Shown here: piece after piece, positions 26,113 through 35,573 of the stretch
Layout: the number at the start of each line of letters is the position of its first letter
Numbering within the stretch: the first letter of the stretch is position 1
NCBI GenBank assembly: GCA_026627385.1
Contig: JAPNUR010000001.1
Location: forward strand, 124,001 to 188,000
Reading direction: 5' to 3'
Length of the DNA stretch: 64,000 nt
From: Bacillota bacterium
GTDB lineage: Bacteria; Bacillota; Sulfobacillia; Sulfobacillales; Sulfobacillaceae
The notes under the pieces: model-generated
Told to the model about the DNA's origin: nothing
The model's input: the letters and a program-made list of their open reading frames with translations, nothing else
The model's database searches: none
Translations under genes and position numbers: made by a program

Positions 26113-26970
26113 TTAAATTGCGGTTAACAGTTTTCGCACTTCGAGGGCGCGTAAGGGGTCCTGAATCGCAAATTCCGCAAATTGGGTCACTAAGCCACCG
26201 TTTAACGGACGGGGAGCCGCGAGCGGCAAGTCTTGCAGCCGAATTGGCGTAATCGGGGCCTCTGGATAGCCTGCGAGCCGCGCAATCTCGGAGACCAACG
26301 CATAGCGGCTGACACGTTCCGGACCTGTGAGATGTAAAATCCCCGTCATGCCCTCGCGCACCGCCTTCAACGACTGGCGCGCCAAACCTTGAGCCGGCGT
26401 GGGCGTGTTCAGTTGGTCAATCGCCGCGGGAATGGTCCGCCCAGCCTTTAAATCTTTCAACACGCGGTACACAAAGTTGCGCGGATGCGGATCATCGCTG
26501 TAAATCCAGGCAGGCCGAATAATCAGCGTGCGCTCGTACTGCAATAAAGCGCGTTCCGCCTCCCATTTGTGACGTCCATAAACTTGCAGAGGGCAGGGCT
26601 CGTCGCTCTCGTCGTAGGGTCCGCGACGCCCGTCGAAGACGTAGTCGGTCGAAAAAAAGACGAGCGGCACATGGCGCTGGGACGCTTCCTCCATGACCCC
26701 GATGGGGCCCACCACATTGACAGCATGACTGACAGCCGGCAGCCGTTCACACTGATCCACATCGGCCATAGCCCCTGGGACCCAGACCACGGCCGGCGCC
26801 ACTTCAGCCATCAGTCGGTGCAGTGCCTGGCGGTCGCGCATGTCTAAGCCCACGAGCCCAGCGCTGGGCCGTTGCCAGTAAGTGCCGACTACATCGTCAC
26901 CTTGAGCGCGCACCGCACTCATGATGAGCTGACCCACTTGTCCGGACGCCCCAATCACTAAATGCTTCAT
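26113..26970 (-). CDS. dTDP-4-dehydrorhamnose reductase-like SDR (RmlD)
   Basis: 285 aa extended short-chain dehydrogenase. The Rossmann motif is GASGQVGQ at the N-terminus, and the RmlD-type blocks FFSTDYVFDGRRGPYDE and YGRHKWEAE carry the Tyr-xxx-Lys pair. It would make dTDP-rhamnose or a related nucleotide sugar, or act on another metabolite such as in MAT2B-like proteins. No rmlA, rmlB or rmlC is nearby. Its start overlaps the end of the NifX-like gene by 4 bases, so they are co-transcribed with the MBL hydrolase. Confidence 0.82.
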   Translation of the reverse strand: MKHLVIGASGQVGQLIMSAVRAQGDDVVGTYWQRPSAGLVGLDMRDRQALHRLMAEVAPAVVWVPGAMADVDQCERLPAVSHAVNVVGPIGVMEEASQRHVPLVFFSTDYVFDGRRGPYDESDEPCPLQVYGRHKWEAERALLQYERTLIIRPAWIYSDDPHPRNFVYRVLKDLKAGRTIPAAIDQLNTPTPAQGLARQSLKAVREGMTGILHLTGPERVSRYALVSEIARLAGYPEAPITPIRLQDLPLAAPRPLNGGLVTQFAEFAIQDPLRALEVRKLLTAI

Positions 26971-27302
26971 GAGGCCCGCCCGTATTTTAAAGCCGCTTCG
27001 CGCGCTGAGCCGTGCACGTCAACGACCACGTCAATATTCATCTTTTCCAGCATGTGTACCATGCCGGGGCCCATATGTCCGGCAATGACCCGCTGAACCT
27101 GGTGATCCAGCAAAAACCGCGCAATGCGGGCGTGGTGCTGTCCTTCGCCCCCGCTATCGTGCAACTCGTCCCAATGTACCGCATGGACCTCCCAGGAACG
27201 GATTTCCCCGTTGGGATCGACAGTAGCAATGGCGACGTTCCGCGCCCGTCCCCAGCCCCCGCCGACGTCCTCGTTGTCTGTCACCGCAATGGCAACGACC
27301 AT
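26967..27302 (-). CDS. NifX/NifB-type dinitrogenase-cofactor domain protein
   Basis: 111 aa, a single domain of the NifX/NafY/MTH1175 type: MVVAIAVTDNEDVGGGWGRA, HDSGGEGQHHARIARFLLDH, and VIAGHMGPGMVHMLEKMNIDVV. Such domains bind iron-sulfur or iron-molybdenum precursors in nitrogenase assembly, but stand-alone members exist in organisms without nitrogenase. No nif gene is seen in the window. AGGAGGA precedes the ATG. Middle gene of a three-gene operon. Confidence 0.83.
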   Translation of the reverse strand: MVVAIAVTDNEDVGGGWGRARNVAIATVDPNGEIRSWEVHAVHWDELHDSGGEGQHHARIARFLLDHQVQRVIAGHMGPGMVHMLEKMNIDVVVDVHGSAREAALKYGRAS

Positions 27303-27314
27303 GGCTCATTCCTC

Positions 27315-28253
27315 CTAAAGTTTCCCTGCCGCCCGTTTTTGGAGATAGACCAAGATCCCCTGGCTATTTAACAGGATATCCAATGATAAGGGGGAAATGT
27401 CCTGCCCAGGGTGTCCCAACTCGGCAAGATCGTCGGCCATTTTCCCTTTGAGCCGCGCCACCACGTCGTCCAGCGTGCTGTCGCCGGACAGCATGCGGAG
27501 TAGCTCTTGAATGCGCCGAACCCCCCGGCGCGAGAACGCGAAGGCAGTGCTCGCCGGCTCAGTCACGCCATAATGCGTGTGGTACACAGCCCGCAGGTTT
27601 AAGGCTTCCAGGCGATCTAACGTCGCCAGCATCACGTCGGGATCAAAGTCCGAAGGGGTCGTCGTCGGAAACCCGTAGACGAAGTTCCATCCAGTATATT
27701 GGGGCACGTAGCGGATGCCAATCGTATCCCCGGAAAAAATCCCGCGGCTGGTTTCATCCACCACGCAGGTATGGTGCTTTGCGTGACCCGGCGTATCGTA
27801 AAAGCGCAACACTCGGTCAGAGACTTCCAGGACGCTCTCATCCTCGTGAGTCACGACGCGGTCAGCGGGGACAGGCTCTAAGGGCCCGAACATCGCCTCT
27901 AGCTGCGGTCCATAAACCGCCCGCGCCCCGGCTTCCAGGCGCGCGGGATCAATGAGGTGCCGCGCGGCCCGGGGATGACAATGGAGTACGGCGTGCCGGG
28001 CCTTAGCCATCGTCTGGCCAGCGCCCCCGGCATGATCCAGGTGTACATGGGTGATGACCACATGGCGCACATCGTCGGGGCTGATTCCCAGCTCAGCTAA
28101 CCCTGACCACAACGCCTCTTGGCTGTTAGCCGACCCGGTTTCCACTAAAATCGGCTCCCGCGAACGGATGAGGTAGGCAGACGATCGTCCCGGGCGCCCC
28201 TCTTCAAACAAATCAATACCATAAATCTCGTCTGACACAGGAAACACTGCCAT
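27315..28253 (-). CDS. Metallo-beta-lactamase-fold hydrolase
   Basis: About 312 aa. The zinc motif is VVITHVHLDHAGG near residues 66-77, with later ligands in HCHP, TPGHAKHH and GDTIG. The C-terminal region with YHTHYG and the last 70 residues are helical. Family members hydrolyse thioesters, lactones or other substrates; the substrate here is unknown. The ATG at 28253 follows AGAGGTG; a GTG at 28262 is possible. Divergent from the aminotransferase gene. Confidence 0.85.
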   Translation of the reverse strand: MAVFPVSDEIYGIDLFEEGRPGRSSAYLIRSREPILVETGSANSQEALWSGLAELGISPDDVRHVVITHVHLDHAGGAGQTMAKARHAVLHCHPRAARHLIDPARLEAGARAVYGPQLEAMFGPLEPVPADRVVTHEDESVLEVSDRVLRFYDTPGHAKHHTCVVDETSRGIFSGDTIGIRYVPQYTGWNFVYGFPTTTPSDFDPDVMLATLDRLEALNLRAVYHTHYGVTEPASTAFAFSRRGVRRIQELLRMLSGDSTLDDVVARLKGKMADDLAELGHPGQDISPLSLDILLNSQGILVYLQKRAAGKL

Positions 28254-28419
28254 GCGTTTCACCTCTGCACCTAGTATAGCAAGTCACCGCATGATCGGAC
28301 GAGCCGCCTTGTCGCCCCACGGGGATTCTGTGCAGGACGCATGGACTTCACCCAGTTTTTCGCGCTATTCTAAATGTCGTCCAGCAAGAGGACGTCGTGG
28401 CACTAACTGCTTCGGGGGG

Positions 28420-29589
28420 ATGATGGTGCAGCCCGCTAACCGCATTCAACGCTTGCCTCAGCAGCTGTTCGCGCACCTCGTGCAAGCGGTGGAGGACAAA
28501 CGCCGGCAAGGCATTGACGTCATTAATCTGGGACAGGGCAATCCGGATCTGCCCACGCCCGCCCACATTGTCAACGCGTTACAAGAAGCCGCTGTAAACC
28601 CCCGGTATCATCGGTATATTTCCTTCCGCGGCCTTTCGACGTTAAAGGAGGCCGTCGCCCAATGGTATTGGGAGCGTTATGCGGTTGACCTGGATCCCTC
28701 CAGCGAGGTTGCGATCCTCATCGGCAGTAAAATTGGGCTGGAAGAGGTCTCGTTGGCCTTCGTGAATCCCGGTGACGCGGTCTTAGCGCCGGATCCCGGA
28801 TACCCCGATTATTTATCGGGAATCCGGTTGGCGGGCGGCGACCTGCATCCCTGGCCGTTAGTCGCCGCGCGTCAATACCTGCCGCCGCTCGACGATTGGC
28901 CCGCTACCACGCGGTTGGCCTTCATCAACTACCCCAACAACCCCACCGGGCGCCTGGCGCCCGCCGCCTTTTTCGACCAGCTCATTCAACGCGCGTTGAG
29001 CACCCATGTCATCCTAGCCCACGATCTCGCATACGGAGACATCGCTTTTGATGGACGGCGCGCGATTAGCCTCTTATCACGTCCTGGCGGAAAGGATGTC
29101 GGCATTGAATTTACCACATTATCAAAGTCCTACAACATGGCGGGCTGGCGCATCGGATTTGCCGCAGGGCATCGCGACATCATTCGCTACTTAGAGTTGC
29201 TCCAGGATCACTTGCACTGCAGCCAATGGGGCGCGATTCAAGAAGCCGCAATCGCGGCGCTGACCGGCCCCCAAGACAGCGTGCGTCTCCTTTGCCAAAC
29301 CTACGAAGCGCGGCGCAACACCTTTATCACCGCCGCCGCCCAGCATGGGTGGAATATTCCCCCTAGCGAAGGAGCCATTTTTATCTGGTGCCCTGTACCC
29401 CCACATCGCACCTCGATGGAGTGGGCCCATCTTTTTTTGGAAAAGGCGCAGGTCATGGTCGCCCCAGGTTCCGCATTCGGCAGTCACGGCGAAGGCTATG
29501 TTAGGGTGGCGCTGACGGAACCGTCGGAGCGCCTGCACGAAGCCGCTGGCCGATTGGCGACCCTCCTTCGAGACGATACACCAGAATAA
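28420..29589 (+). CDS. mtnE: PLP-dependent aminotransferase, MtnE-like
   Basis: About 389 aa fold-type I aminotransferase. VINLGQGNPDLPTPAHIVNAL, INYPNNPTG and the lysine block TLSKSYNMAGWRIGFAAG are clear; overall it resembles Bacillus YkrV/MtnE, which converts 4-methylthio-2-oxobutanoate to methionine. Other methionine-salvage genes are absent, so the symbol is tentative and an LL-diaminopimelate-type role is possible. The start is one of two adjacent ATGs after TTCGGGGGG. No S-box riboswitch was seen upstream. Divergent from the MBL gene. Confidence 0.78.
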   Translation: MMVQPANRIQRLPQQLFAHLVQAVEDKRRQGIDVINLGQGNPDLPTPAHIVNALQEAAVNPRYHRYISFRGLSTLKEAVAQWYWERYAVDLDPSSEVAILIGSKIGLEEVSLAFVNPGDAVLAPDPGYPDYLSGIRLAGGDLHPWPLVAARQYLPPLDDWPATTRLAFINYPNNPTGRLAPAAFFDQLIQRALSTHVILAHDLAYGDIAFDGRRAISLLSRPGGKDVGIEFTTLSKSYNMAGWRIGFAAGHRDIIRYLELLQDHLHCSQWGAIQEAAIAALTGPQDSVRLLCQTYEARRNTFITAAAQHGWNIPPSEGAIFIWCPVPPHRTSMEWAHLFLEKAQVMVAPGSAFGSHGEGYVRVALTEPSERLHEAAGRLATLLRDDTPE

Positions 29590-29743
29590 ACGAAGAGGAC
29601 CCTTCTACTCGCCTTACCGCATAAACGCTGAGTTCTGGATGGCCGTTACAAAAAAGCCTGCGTGGCAGGAGGTCTGGGCTGCCGTCCCGAATACCGAAAA
29701 GCGTTCTGGAGACCCTGGAATCAAAGAGAGGGGAAAACTTATC

Positions 29744-31531
29744 ATGTCAGCACCCACATTACATTTTACCGTTGATTGTCGCCAACCTGGTTATCACGTC
29801 TACCACATGACATTAACCATTGAGCACCTGCCCAAGGGTAAGCACACCCTCACCTTACCGGTTTGGACCCCTGGCGCTTATAAAATTGAGGACTTTGCGC
29901 GCCACCTCTTTGATCTGCAGGTCGAAGTCAATCGACAACCTGTGGAGGTCCATCACCTGGCAAAAAATCAGTGGGGGTTTGATACCTTTGCCGAGGAAAG
30001 CCAGGTGGTGGTGCGCTACAAGGTGTACGCCTACGAATTGGGCACCCATGGCAACCACCTGGACCAAACCCACGCGTATTTTAATGGGGCGCATCTATTC
30101 TTTCTGGTCGACGACTATAAATCCACGCCGTATGAGGTGGCCATTGCCGCTCCTGCTGGCTGGCAGGTCTCAACGGGTCTGGATCGGGTCGATAATCAGC
30201 CCTTTCGCTTTCGCGCACCCGATTACGACGTACTCCTCGACTCACCTTTTGAGATCGGCACCCATCGCTTGTTAACGTTCACGGTTGATGAGAAACTCCA
30301 TGAAGTCGCCATCTGGGGCCACGGCAACGAAGATGCCCAGCAACTCCTCCACGACCTCGAAGCCATTGTCAAAGCCCAACGCGATCTGTTTGGCGGCCTC
30401 CCGTACGACCACTACACGTTTATCCTGCATTTGTCGGATCGCGGCACGGGCGGGTTAGAGCACCTGAACTCCACCACCTGTGGCACCTCCCGGTTCGCCT
30501 ATAAGCCCCGCAAAAACTATCGCCGGGTCTTAAGGCTTTTGTCGCACGAGTTTTTTCACCTGTGGAATGTCAAGCGCATTCACCCGGAAATGCTCGGACC
30601 TTTCGATTATAATCGCGAAGTCTATACCCATCTCTTATGGGCAATGGAAGGGTTTACGGACTATTTTGCCACGCTCACGCTGCGTTATGCCAACCTGTTT
30701 TCCGTTAAGGAGTACTTAAATGTGTTGGCAGACAACATCGAAGCTTATGAGAAGAAACCTGGACGGTACGTGCAGAGTCTAGCGGAATCCAGCTTTGATA
30801 CGTGGATTAAACTCTATAAACCAGACGACGATTCGCCTAACCGCACCATCTCGTATTACCTTAAAGGCGATCTGGTCGGGACGTGCCTTGATCTGGAATT
30901 GCGGCATCGCACACACAATCGCTATGGCTTGGACGAGGTCCTACGGCGTCTTTACCAGCGCTATGGGGCGCACAACATCGGGTTTCCCGAATCGGTGTAT
31001 CAAGAAACCGTGGAAGAAGTCGGTGCGTCTTCGTTCCAGCCGTTCTTTGATCAATACATCACGGGAACGGCGCCTCTGCCCTTCGAGCACTTTCTGAACT
31101 ATGCCGGATTAACCGTGGAACGGCGATACAAACGACCCGACCACGACGAGGACGCCACCGAACAGTCGTCACAAGAGAACCCCGTGCCCTGGCTGGGTAT
31201 TGAGGCGGAACTTCGCGAGGGACAGCTCATAGCCAAGCATTGTTATACTGATGGCCCGGCAGCCAGTCGGCTGAATCCTGGCGATCGCATCCTGGCCATC
31301 AACGGCTATCAGGTCACCACCCTGGAGGAACTTCAACACCGGATCGTCTTGGACCATCACATTGGAGATACGGTGGAAGTCGCGTTCTTTCGTCGCGGAA
31401 AACTCGAAAGCGTCCCCGTGACCTTATCCGCGGCCCCCCCTGACGATGTGAAGATTGTCCCTGTCAAAGAGCCAACTCCCGACCAAATGGCTCTCTTTGA
31501 GACCTGGCTAAAAAGTCCGTGGAACTCGTGA
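29744..31531 (+). CDS. M61-family metallopeptidase with PDZ domain
   Basis: 595 aa, normal length for M61 (glycyl aminopeptidase) proteins. An N-terminal beta-rich domain is followed by the peptidase with zinc ligands His268 and His272 in HEFFHLWNVKRIHP and a third ligand, Glu302, in MEGFTDYF. The C-terminal 100 residues form a PDZ domain (WLGIEAELREGQ; RLNPGDRILAINGYQV). No signal peptide is seen, so it is probably cytoplasmic. Start chosen at MSAPTLHF with GAGAGGGGA upstream; a longer frame from 29639 is unsupported. A strong hairpin separates it from the convergent sedolisin gene. Confidence 0.88.
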   Translation: MSAPTLHFTVDCRQPGYHVYHMTLTIEHLPKGKHTLTLPVWTPGAYKIEDFARHLFDLQVEVNRQPVEVHHLAKNQWGFDTFAEESQVVVRYKVYAYELGTHGNHLDQTHAYFNGAHLFFLVDDYKSTPYEVAIAAPAGWQVSTGLDRVDNQPFRFRAPDYDVLLDSPFEIGTHRLLTFTVDEKLHEVAIWGHGNEDAQQLLHDLEAIVKAQRDLFGGLPYDHYTFILHLSDRGTGGLEHLNSTTCGTSRFAYKPRKNYRRVLRLLSHEFFHLWNVKRIHPEMLGPFDYNREVYTHLLWAMEGFTDYFATLTLRYANLFSVKEYLNVLADNIEAYEKKPGRYVQSLAESSFDTWIKLYKPDDDSPNRTISYYLKGDLVGTCLDLELRHRTHNRYGLDEVLRRLYQRYGAHNIGFPESVYQETVEEVGASSFQPFFDQYITGTAPLPFEHFLNYAGLTVERRYKRPDHDEDATEQSSQENPVPWLGIEAELREGQLIAKHCYTDGPAASRLNPGDRILAINGYQVTTLEELQHRIVLDHHIGDTVEVAFFRRGKLESVPVTLSAAPPDDVKIVPVKEPTPDQMALFETWLKSPWNS

Positions 31532-31655
31532 CCCCGCGGGGGGTCCTCACTGAGGTCTGCCGGTGGATGTGCGTCAACACGGTCTCTGGTAAGCCGCGCT
31601 GACTCACCAAACACCGCTCGTTATCGGGAAAAGCCCGGCATTAGTTGTCTCATTT

Positions 31656-31686
31656 GGTGGCCCTCGCGACTCACCCGAGGGCCACC
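31656..31686. terminator. Hairpin between convergent peptidase genes
   Basis: GGTGGCCCTCG and CGAGGGCCACC form an 11-bp stem with a 9-base loop between the M61 and sedolisin genes. No T-run follows on either strand, but placement suggests a bidirectional terminator. Confidence 0.55.
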
Positions 31687-31690
31687 GTGC

Positions 31691-33247
31691 TTAGCCCATG
31701 CGGCTTAGCGGTGCCAGTTCTCCGATGATGCGGGTGGCGTCAGGACTTCCCCAGCCGGTCACCGCGTCCCAACCCGGGCCGCATTGGTAGCCCACCACAC
31801 ACCCATAGTTATTATTGCCCACGGTAATGTCGTAAAACGCTCGCGTACCGCCCATGTCGTAAAGCAGGCCATGGACAAAGCTGAGGGGCGGTAAATTGAG
31901 ACTCATCCGCGCCTCACCTAATCGTGCCCACAAGGCGGCCCACAACGGCGCGGCCGCCGAGGTGCCCCCAACCACCAACCACTGGTCTTGGAACAGCAAA
32001 GCATATCCCGTATCTGGGTCAGCATTGGCTGCCACGTCGGGCACCCCGCGCCCGGGAACCAACCCCGGTTTCAAGGGCAACACGAGATGCTCTTGATAGG
32101 CTGGGACGCCAAACACCTGACTAATACCCCCACCCGAGGCCCCGTTATGATTGGTGTCGGTCCAGCCTGTTTCGAGCCGAATAGACCGGTCGGGATTCAG
32201 TTCCAAGTGAGTTCCACCGACCGCTACGGCGTGAGGACAATTGGCTGGCGCATCGACGTGGCAAATGGGTAAGCCAATTTCGTGGAGGCCATAAGCACCT
32301 TGATCCCCCGAGGCAACAAAAGTGGTAATGCCGAGCCAGGATCCTTCCGCCATCAGGTAATCCCAGGCGAGCATTTCCACCAAGGGAAACCGCGTTTCTC
32401 CATCCCCGTAACTAATGGACAAAATGCGCGGCCGGTAGTGCTCGTCATTGATCGCGTAATCCAACGCCCGCACCAGGGAAAGGCCAAAGGAGACATCGCT
32501 GGAGCCGCCGCTGGCCTCATATATCACAAAGTGTGCCCCGGGAGCCAACGCCCCCGCCCAGGCTAAATCCAATGTCGCTTCCACATCATTGGGGGACACC
32601 CCGCCGTCATTAGGGGTGCCATCCACCGACACAAAGCTGACCTTGGGGGGCGGAATTTGCATCGCTTGCCAAAACCCTCTCACATCATTCTCGCTGTAGC
32701 CACTCGAAAACTCTAGTAACCCGACCGTCATGCCGGATCCGTCTAAAGAGGGGGGAAAGCGATACGCGGTCGCCACATCTTGCGGAAAAAAGCCCCGCCC
32801 GTCGTTGGCCAATTGGTCAAGCCGTGCTGGTCGGCGTATATGAGGGTTGAGGCGCGCGACGTTTTCCAGCCCAATCACCCCAACGACCCAACGCGCGGCC
32901 CAATCCGCCACATCCGGATCACAATTGGGTCGGAAATATCTTCGGCCGCCCTCCTCGCGAAAGTCAAAACCGATGTCAAAAGTGCGCGCCGCCGCTGTAA
33001 ACGACCCCTCGAGCCAGAACACGATCGGACTTTCGCGGGTGAGGGTAAGGCCTTCCCGTGTCAGCCAGTGCCGCAAGCGGTCCCTTAAATCACTCGGCAT
33101 TGCCCTACGTGCCGTGTCCGGCCTGCGGGCAAAATCAGGGCCCTGACGGCGAAGCACGATAGCCAGCTCCACCCGATCAGGGCCAATGCATTGCGAGGAC
33201 CACCCATGGCCAGACATCTGAGGCAACAAATGGCCCGATAAGCGCAT
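31691..33247 (-). CDS. Sedolisin (S53) serine-carboxyl protease, kumamolisin-like
   Basis: 518 aa. Sedolisins are acid-active proteases with a Ser-Glu-Asp triad. Here these are Glu223 and Asp227 (NDVEATLDLAWA), Asp315 (ASGDQGAYG) and Ser430 (GGTSAAAP). The first about 165 residues are a pro-domain (WLTREGLTLTRESP; ARTFDIGFDF), and the C-terminal DAVTGWGSPD belongs to the calcium site. A good AAGGTGG ribosome binding site sets the start. No typical signal peptide precedes the pro-domain, as in kumamolisins. Its acid optimum fits an acidophilic host. Confidence 0.92.
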   Translation of the reverse strand: MRLSGHLLPQMSGHGWSSQCIGPDRVELAIVLRRQGPDFARRPDTARRAMPSDLRDRLRHWLTREGLTLTRESPIVFWLEGSFTAAARTFDIGFDFREEGGRRYFRPNCDPDVADWAARWVVGVIGLENVARLNPHIRRPARLDQLANDGRGFFPQDVATAYRFPPSLDGSGMTVGLLEFSSGYSENDVRGFWQAMQIPPPKVSFVSVDGTPNDGGVSPNDVEATLDLAWAGALAPGAHFVIYEASGGSSDVSFGLSLVRALDYAINDEHYRPRILSISYGDGETRFPLVEMLAWDYLMAEGSWLGITTFVASGDQGAYGLHEIGLPICHVDAPANCPHAVAVGGTHLELNPDRSIRLETGWTDTNHNGASGGGISQVFGVPAYQEHLVLPLKPGLVPGRGVPDVAANADPDTGYALLFQDQWLVVGGTSAAAPLWAALWARLGEARMSLNLPPLSFVHGLLYDMGGTRAFYDITVGNNNYGCVVGYQCGPGWDAVTGWGSPDATRIIGELAPLSRMG

Positions 33248-33305
33248 TGACGATCACCACCTTAATCGTGATGATCCATAATATGGGATTTTCACGGAAA
33301 AGGTC

Positions 33306-33776
33306 CTAGTCGACCGGAATTCCCCAGGGCGTCAGCCGATGGGAGGTTTGCACCTGACAGTCGGGACAGAGCACCTTCAATTCGATGTACCCGCGAGAGT
33401 CCGGCGGTAAGGCATTAGACAGTCCTTCTGACACTTCGCCAGGCGGCACCGTGCGCCCACACTGGCCGCACACGCGCAACGTGTGAAACCATGGTTCTTG
33501 GGGTTTGGGTAACAGATCCCCCAGATCGTCGCGCATAACAAACACAGGGCCTTCGCGCTTGCCCTCCCCTAAGAATCGCTGAATCCCACGCCGCCCGACT
33601 TCTTCCATCAGGGACATCTCGCTGTCAAACGGGCGCGCCCGCGTCAACAATAACCAGAGCGACCGCGGCACCACCACCGAGATCATGTCGGTCCCATCGC
33701 CCTCAGGCAAGGAAAAGACTGCCCATGGACCTTCGGGCACGTCGCCAATTAAGTGCAATAAATCGATTCCCGGCAC
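33306..33776 (-). CDS. Hypothetical protein with a zinc-ribbon-like C-terminus
   Basis: 156 aa, not recognised. Two CxxC pairs (Cys103/Cys106 in VCGQCGR and Cys137/Cys140 in CPDCQ) suggest a zinc ribbon; the N-terminal 90 residues are hydrophobic to mixed with no predicted membrane span. AGGAGG lies upstream of the ATG (33776). It lies at the left end of the exopolysaccharide region, next to a small membrane protein gene, but no functional link is evident. Confidence 0.6.
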   Translation of the reverse strand: MPGIDLLHLIGDVPEGPWAVFSLPEGDGTDMISVVVPRSLWLLLTRARPFDSEMSLMEEVGRRGIQRFLGEGKREGPVFVMRDDLGDLLPKPQEPWFHTLRVCGQCGRTVPPGEVSEGLSNALPPDSRGYIELKVLCPDCQVQTSHRLTPWGIPVD

Positions 33777-33804
33777 ACATATCCTCCTCGGATGGATCCG
33801 GCGG

Positions 33805-34134
33805 TTACCATGATGTTTTGACCGTCAACCACAGCCGCTTCAGAGGCAACGTCAGCCACCATAGCCACCAATTTCCTCGCGGTTCCGCTCTTGAAGACAG
33901 CGCTAACTGGTCGCGCAAATGCTGCACTTCATCGTTCAGCACTTGAATTTCGTGGCTATTATAGGCGAGCGTCGCGTAATCGCGGGCGGTAGCCCAGACA
34001 AACCCTGCCACCAGCCCCAAGACGCCTCCTGCCACGACCAGCAACAAAGCAAGCAGTATGGTGATATACCATCGACGGCCCGCTACACGCTGGCTATTCG
34101 CATCCTCAAGAGACCGCTGGGTAAAAAGTGCCAT
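33805..34134 (-). CDS. Small single-span membrane protein with coiled coil
   Basis: 109 aa, not recognised. One hydrophobic helix at about residues 24-48 (ILLALLLVVAGGVLGLVAGFV), then a charged helix (LNDEVQHLRDQL) and a Trp-rich basic tail. The topology resembles small chain-length or assembly proteins of polysaccharide loci, but sequence resemblance is not strong. It lies just downstream of the initiating sugar transferase gene. Confidence 0.6.
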   Translation of the reverse strand: MALFTQRSLEDANSQRVAGRRWYITILLALLLVVAGGVLGLVAGFVWATARDYATLAYNSHEIQVLNDEVQHLRDQLALSSRAEPRGNWWLWWLTLPLKRLWLTVKTSW

Positions 34135-34169
34135 CCCGCTCCCTCCCGTGATGCGGCTGGTGCACTAGT

Positions 34170-35573
34170 CTAGTGGGCGCCGCGTTGCTGGAGGACCGCC
34201 GGAATCGTCTTCAGCATAATCTTGACGTCCAAAAACAGTGACCAGCTATCAATATACTCCATGTCCAGCCGCATCCAGTCTTGGAAATCAATCTCATTCC
34301 GGCCCGAAATTTGCCATAAACAGGTGATGCCTGGGCGCACCGAGAGACGTTTGCGATAGTCGGGGCCATAGAGCTCTACCTCACTGGGTAAGGCAGGACG
34401 CGGCCCGACGATGCTCATATGGCCAGCCAGCACGTTAAACAATTGCGGGAGCTCGTCCAAACTCGTCTTACGAAGAAACTTGCCCACCCGCGTTACCCGC
34501 GGATCGTTAGGAATCTTAAAAACCGGCCCCGACATGACATTGAGGTGCTGCAACTGGCTCTTCAACGCCTCGGCATTAGGGACCATGGTGCGAAACTTGT
34601 AGCAAGGGAAGTGGCGGCCATTGAGCCCCACCCGCTCCTGGACAAAAAGCACTGGACCTTTAGGATCGTCAAATTTAATGGCAGCCATGATCGCCAACAT
34701 AATGGGGCTAGTCACAATGAGGCCTAAGGTCGCCACCACGATGTCCAGCGCCCGTTTCATGATGGAACGCGAGGTTTCATGGGCCCGCGACGACTCCACC
34801 ACTAGCACCGAGTTCCCATAAAAATCGTACAGGCGCGAGCGGTGCGCGAGTGCCCCCATTTCGTCCAATACCAGGCGCACCTCTTTACCTTGCTGACGCG
34901 CCATGCGGATGGCTGGCATCAATAAGTTTTCTGCCACGGGCATAGCAATCACCAAGGTATCCACCACCGTCGAGGTAAATAACTGATGGAGGCGCTCGAC
35001 CGCCGCCTGGGCCGCCCCATCCTCGCCAAGCTCCACCGGCAGCGTATCCACCACTTGCATGCCGGCTTCCGGAACGTTCGCTACCGTGTCGCTAAAGATT
35101 TTCACCCGCCGAGGGTAGCCCACCACGACCAAGCGTCGTTGGTCGCGTCCGCTCAAGCGGAAACGCCCTAGGGACAGCTTGATGACCGAGTGCACAGCGG
35201 TCTGAAACAAAAGCGCGACCACCGGAAACAAAAGGAAAATGGCGCGCGAAAACCATGTCGCTTTAAGAACAAAAATGATGAGCGCCATGGCAATGCCAAT
35301 TTCCACACTGGATAAGGCCAGCATGCCCATTTCCGCTGGCAACTGATTCCACCGCCGCGAGTACCCGCGAAAATTGAGCTTTAATGCCAGCCACGACACT
35401 GCCAGCACTAACACCGAAAACGAAAAGTAATCAGAGACAAGGCGCACCGTAGCCACCTGGGGATTAAACCAGGCCAAATACGCGTGAACAACAAAAAGGT
35501 AAGCCGCATAAGCGGCTGCCGTATCCACGAATACCGCTAATTCATCCCACCGGTTGGTGCGCCCCCGCAACAT
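34170..35573 (-). CDS. Polyprenyl-phosphate sugar-1-phosphate transferase
   Basis: 467 aa. Initiates polysaccharide synthesis by moving a sugar-1-phosphate to undecaprenyl phosphate. The N-terminal part has four to five membrane spans and a Rossmann-like middle; the C-terminal catalytic domain (from about residue 265) has KRALDIVVATLGLIV, YKFRTM, RKTSLDELPQLFNVL, SIVGPRP and RPGITCLWQISGRN, typical of the WbaP/CpsE family. TAGGAGGAG lies upstream of the ATG. It would start the repeat unit built by the glycosyltransferases to its right. Confidence 0.92.
   Translation of the reverse strand: MLRGRTNRWDELAVFVDTAAAYAAYLFVVHAYLAWFNPQVATVRLVSDYFSFSVLVLAVSWLALKLNFRGYSRRWNQLPAEMGMLALSSVEIGIAMALIIFVLKATWFSRAIFLLFPVVALLFQTAVHSVIKLSLGRFRLSGRDQRRLVVVGYPRRVKIFSDTVANVPEAGMQVVDTLPVELGEDGAAQAAVERLHQLFTSTVVDTLVIAMPVAENLLMPAIRMARQQGKEVRLVLDEMGALAHRSRLYDFYGNSVLVVESSRAHETSRSIMKRALDIVVATLGLIVTSPIMLAIMAAIKFDDPKGPVLFVQERVGLNGRHFPCYKFRTMVPNAEALKSQLQHLNVMSGPVFKIPNDPRVTRVGKFLRKTSLDELPQLFNVLAGHMSIVGPRPALPSEVELYGPDYRKRLSVRPGITCLWQISGRNEIDFQDWMRLDMEYIDSWSLFLDVKIMLKTIPAVLQQRGAH

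Noticed and set aside
28254-28419. Leader of the MtnE-like gene as a possible S-box riboswitch
   Set aside because: The conserved GAAACCCGGCAACC-type core is not present.
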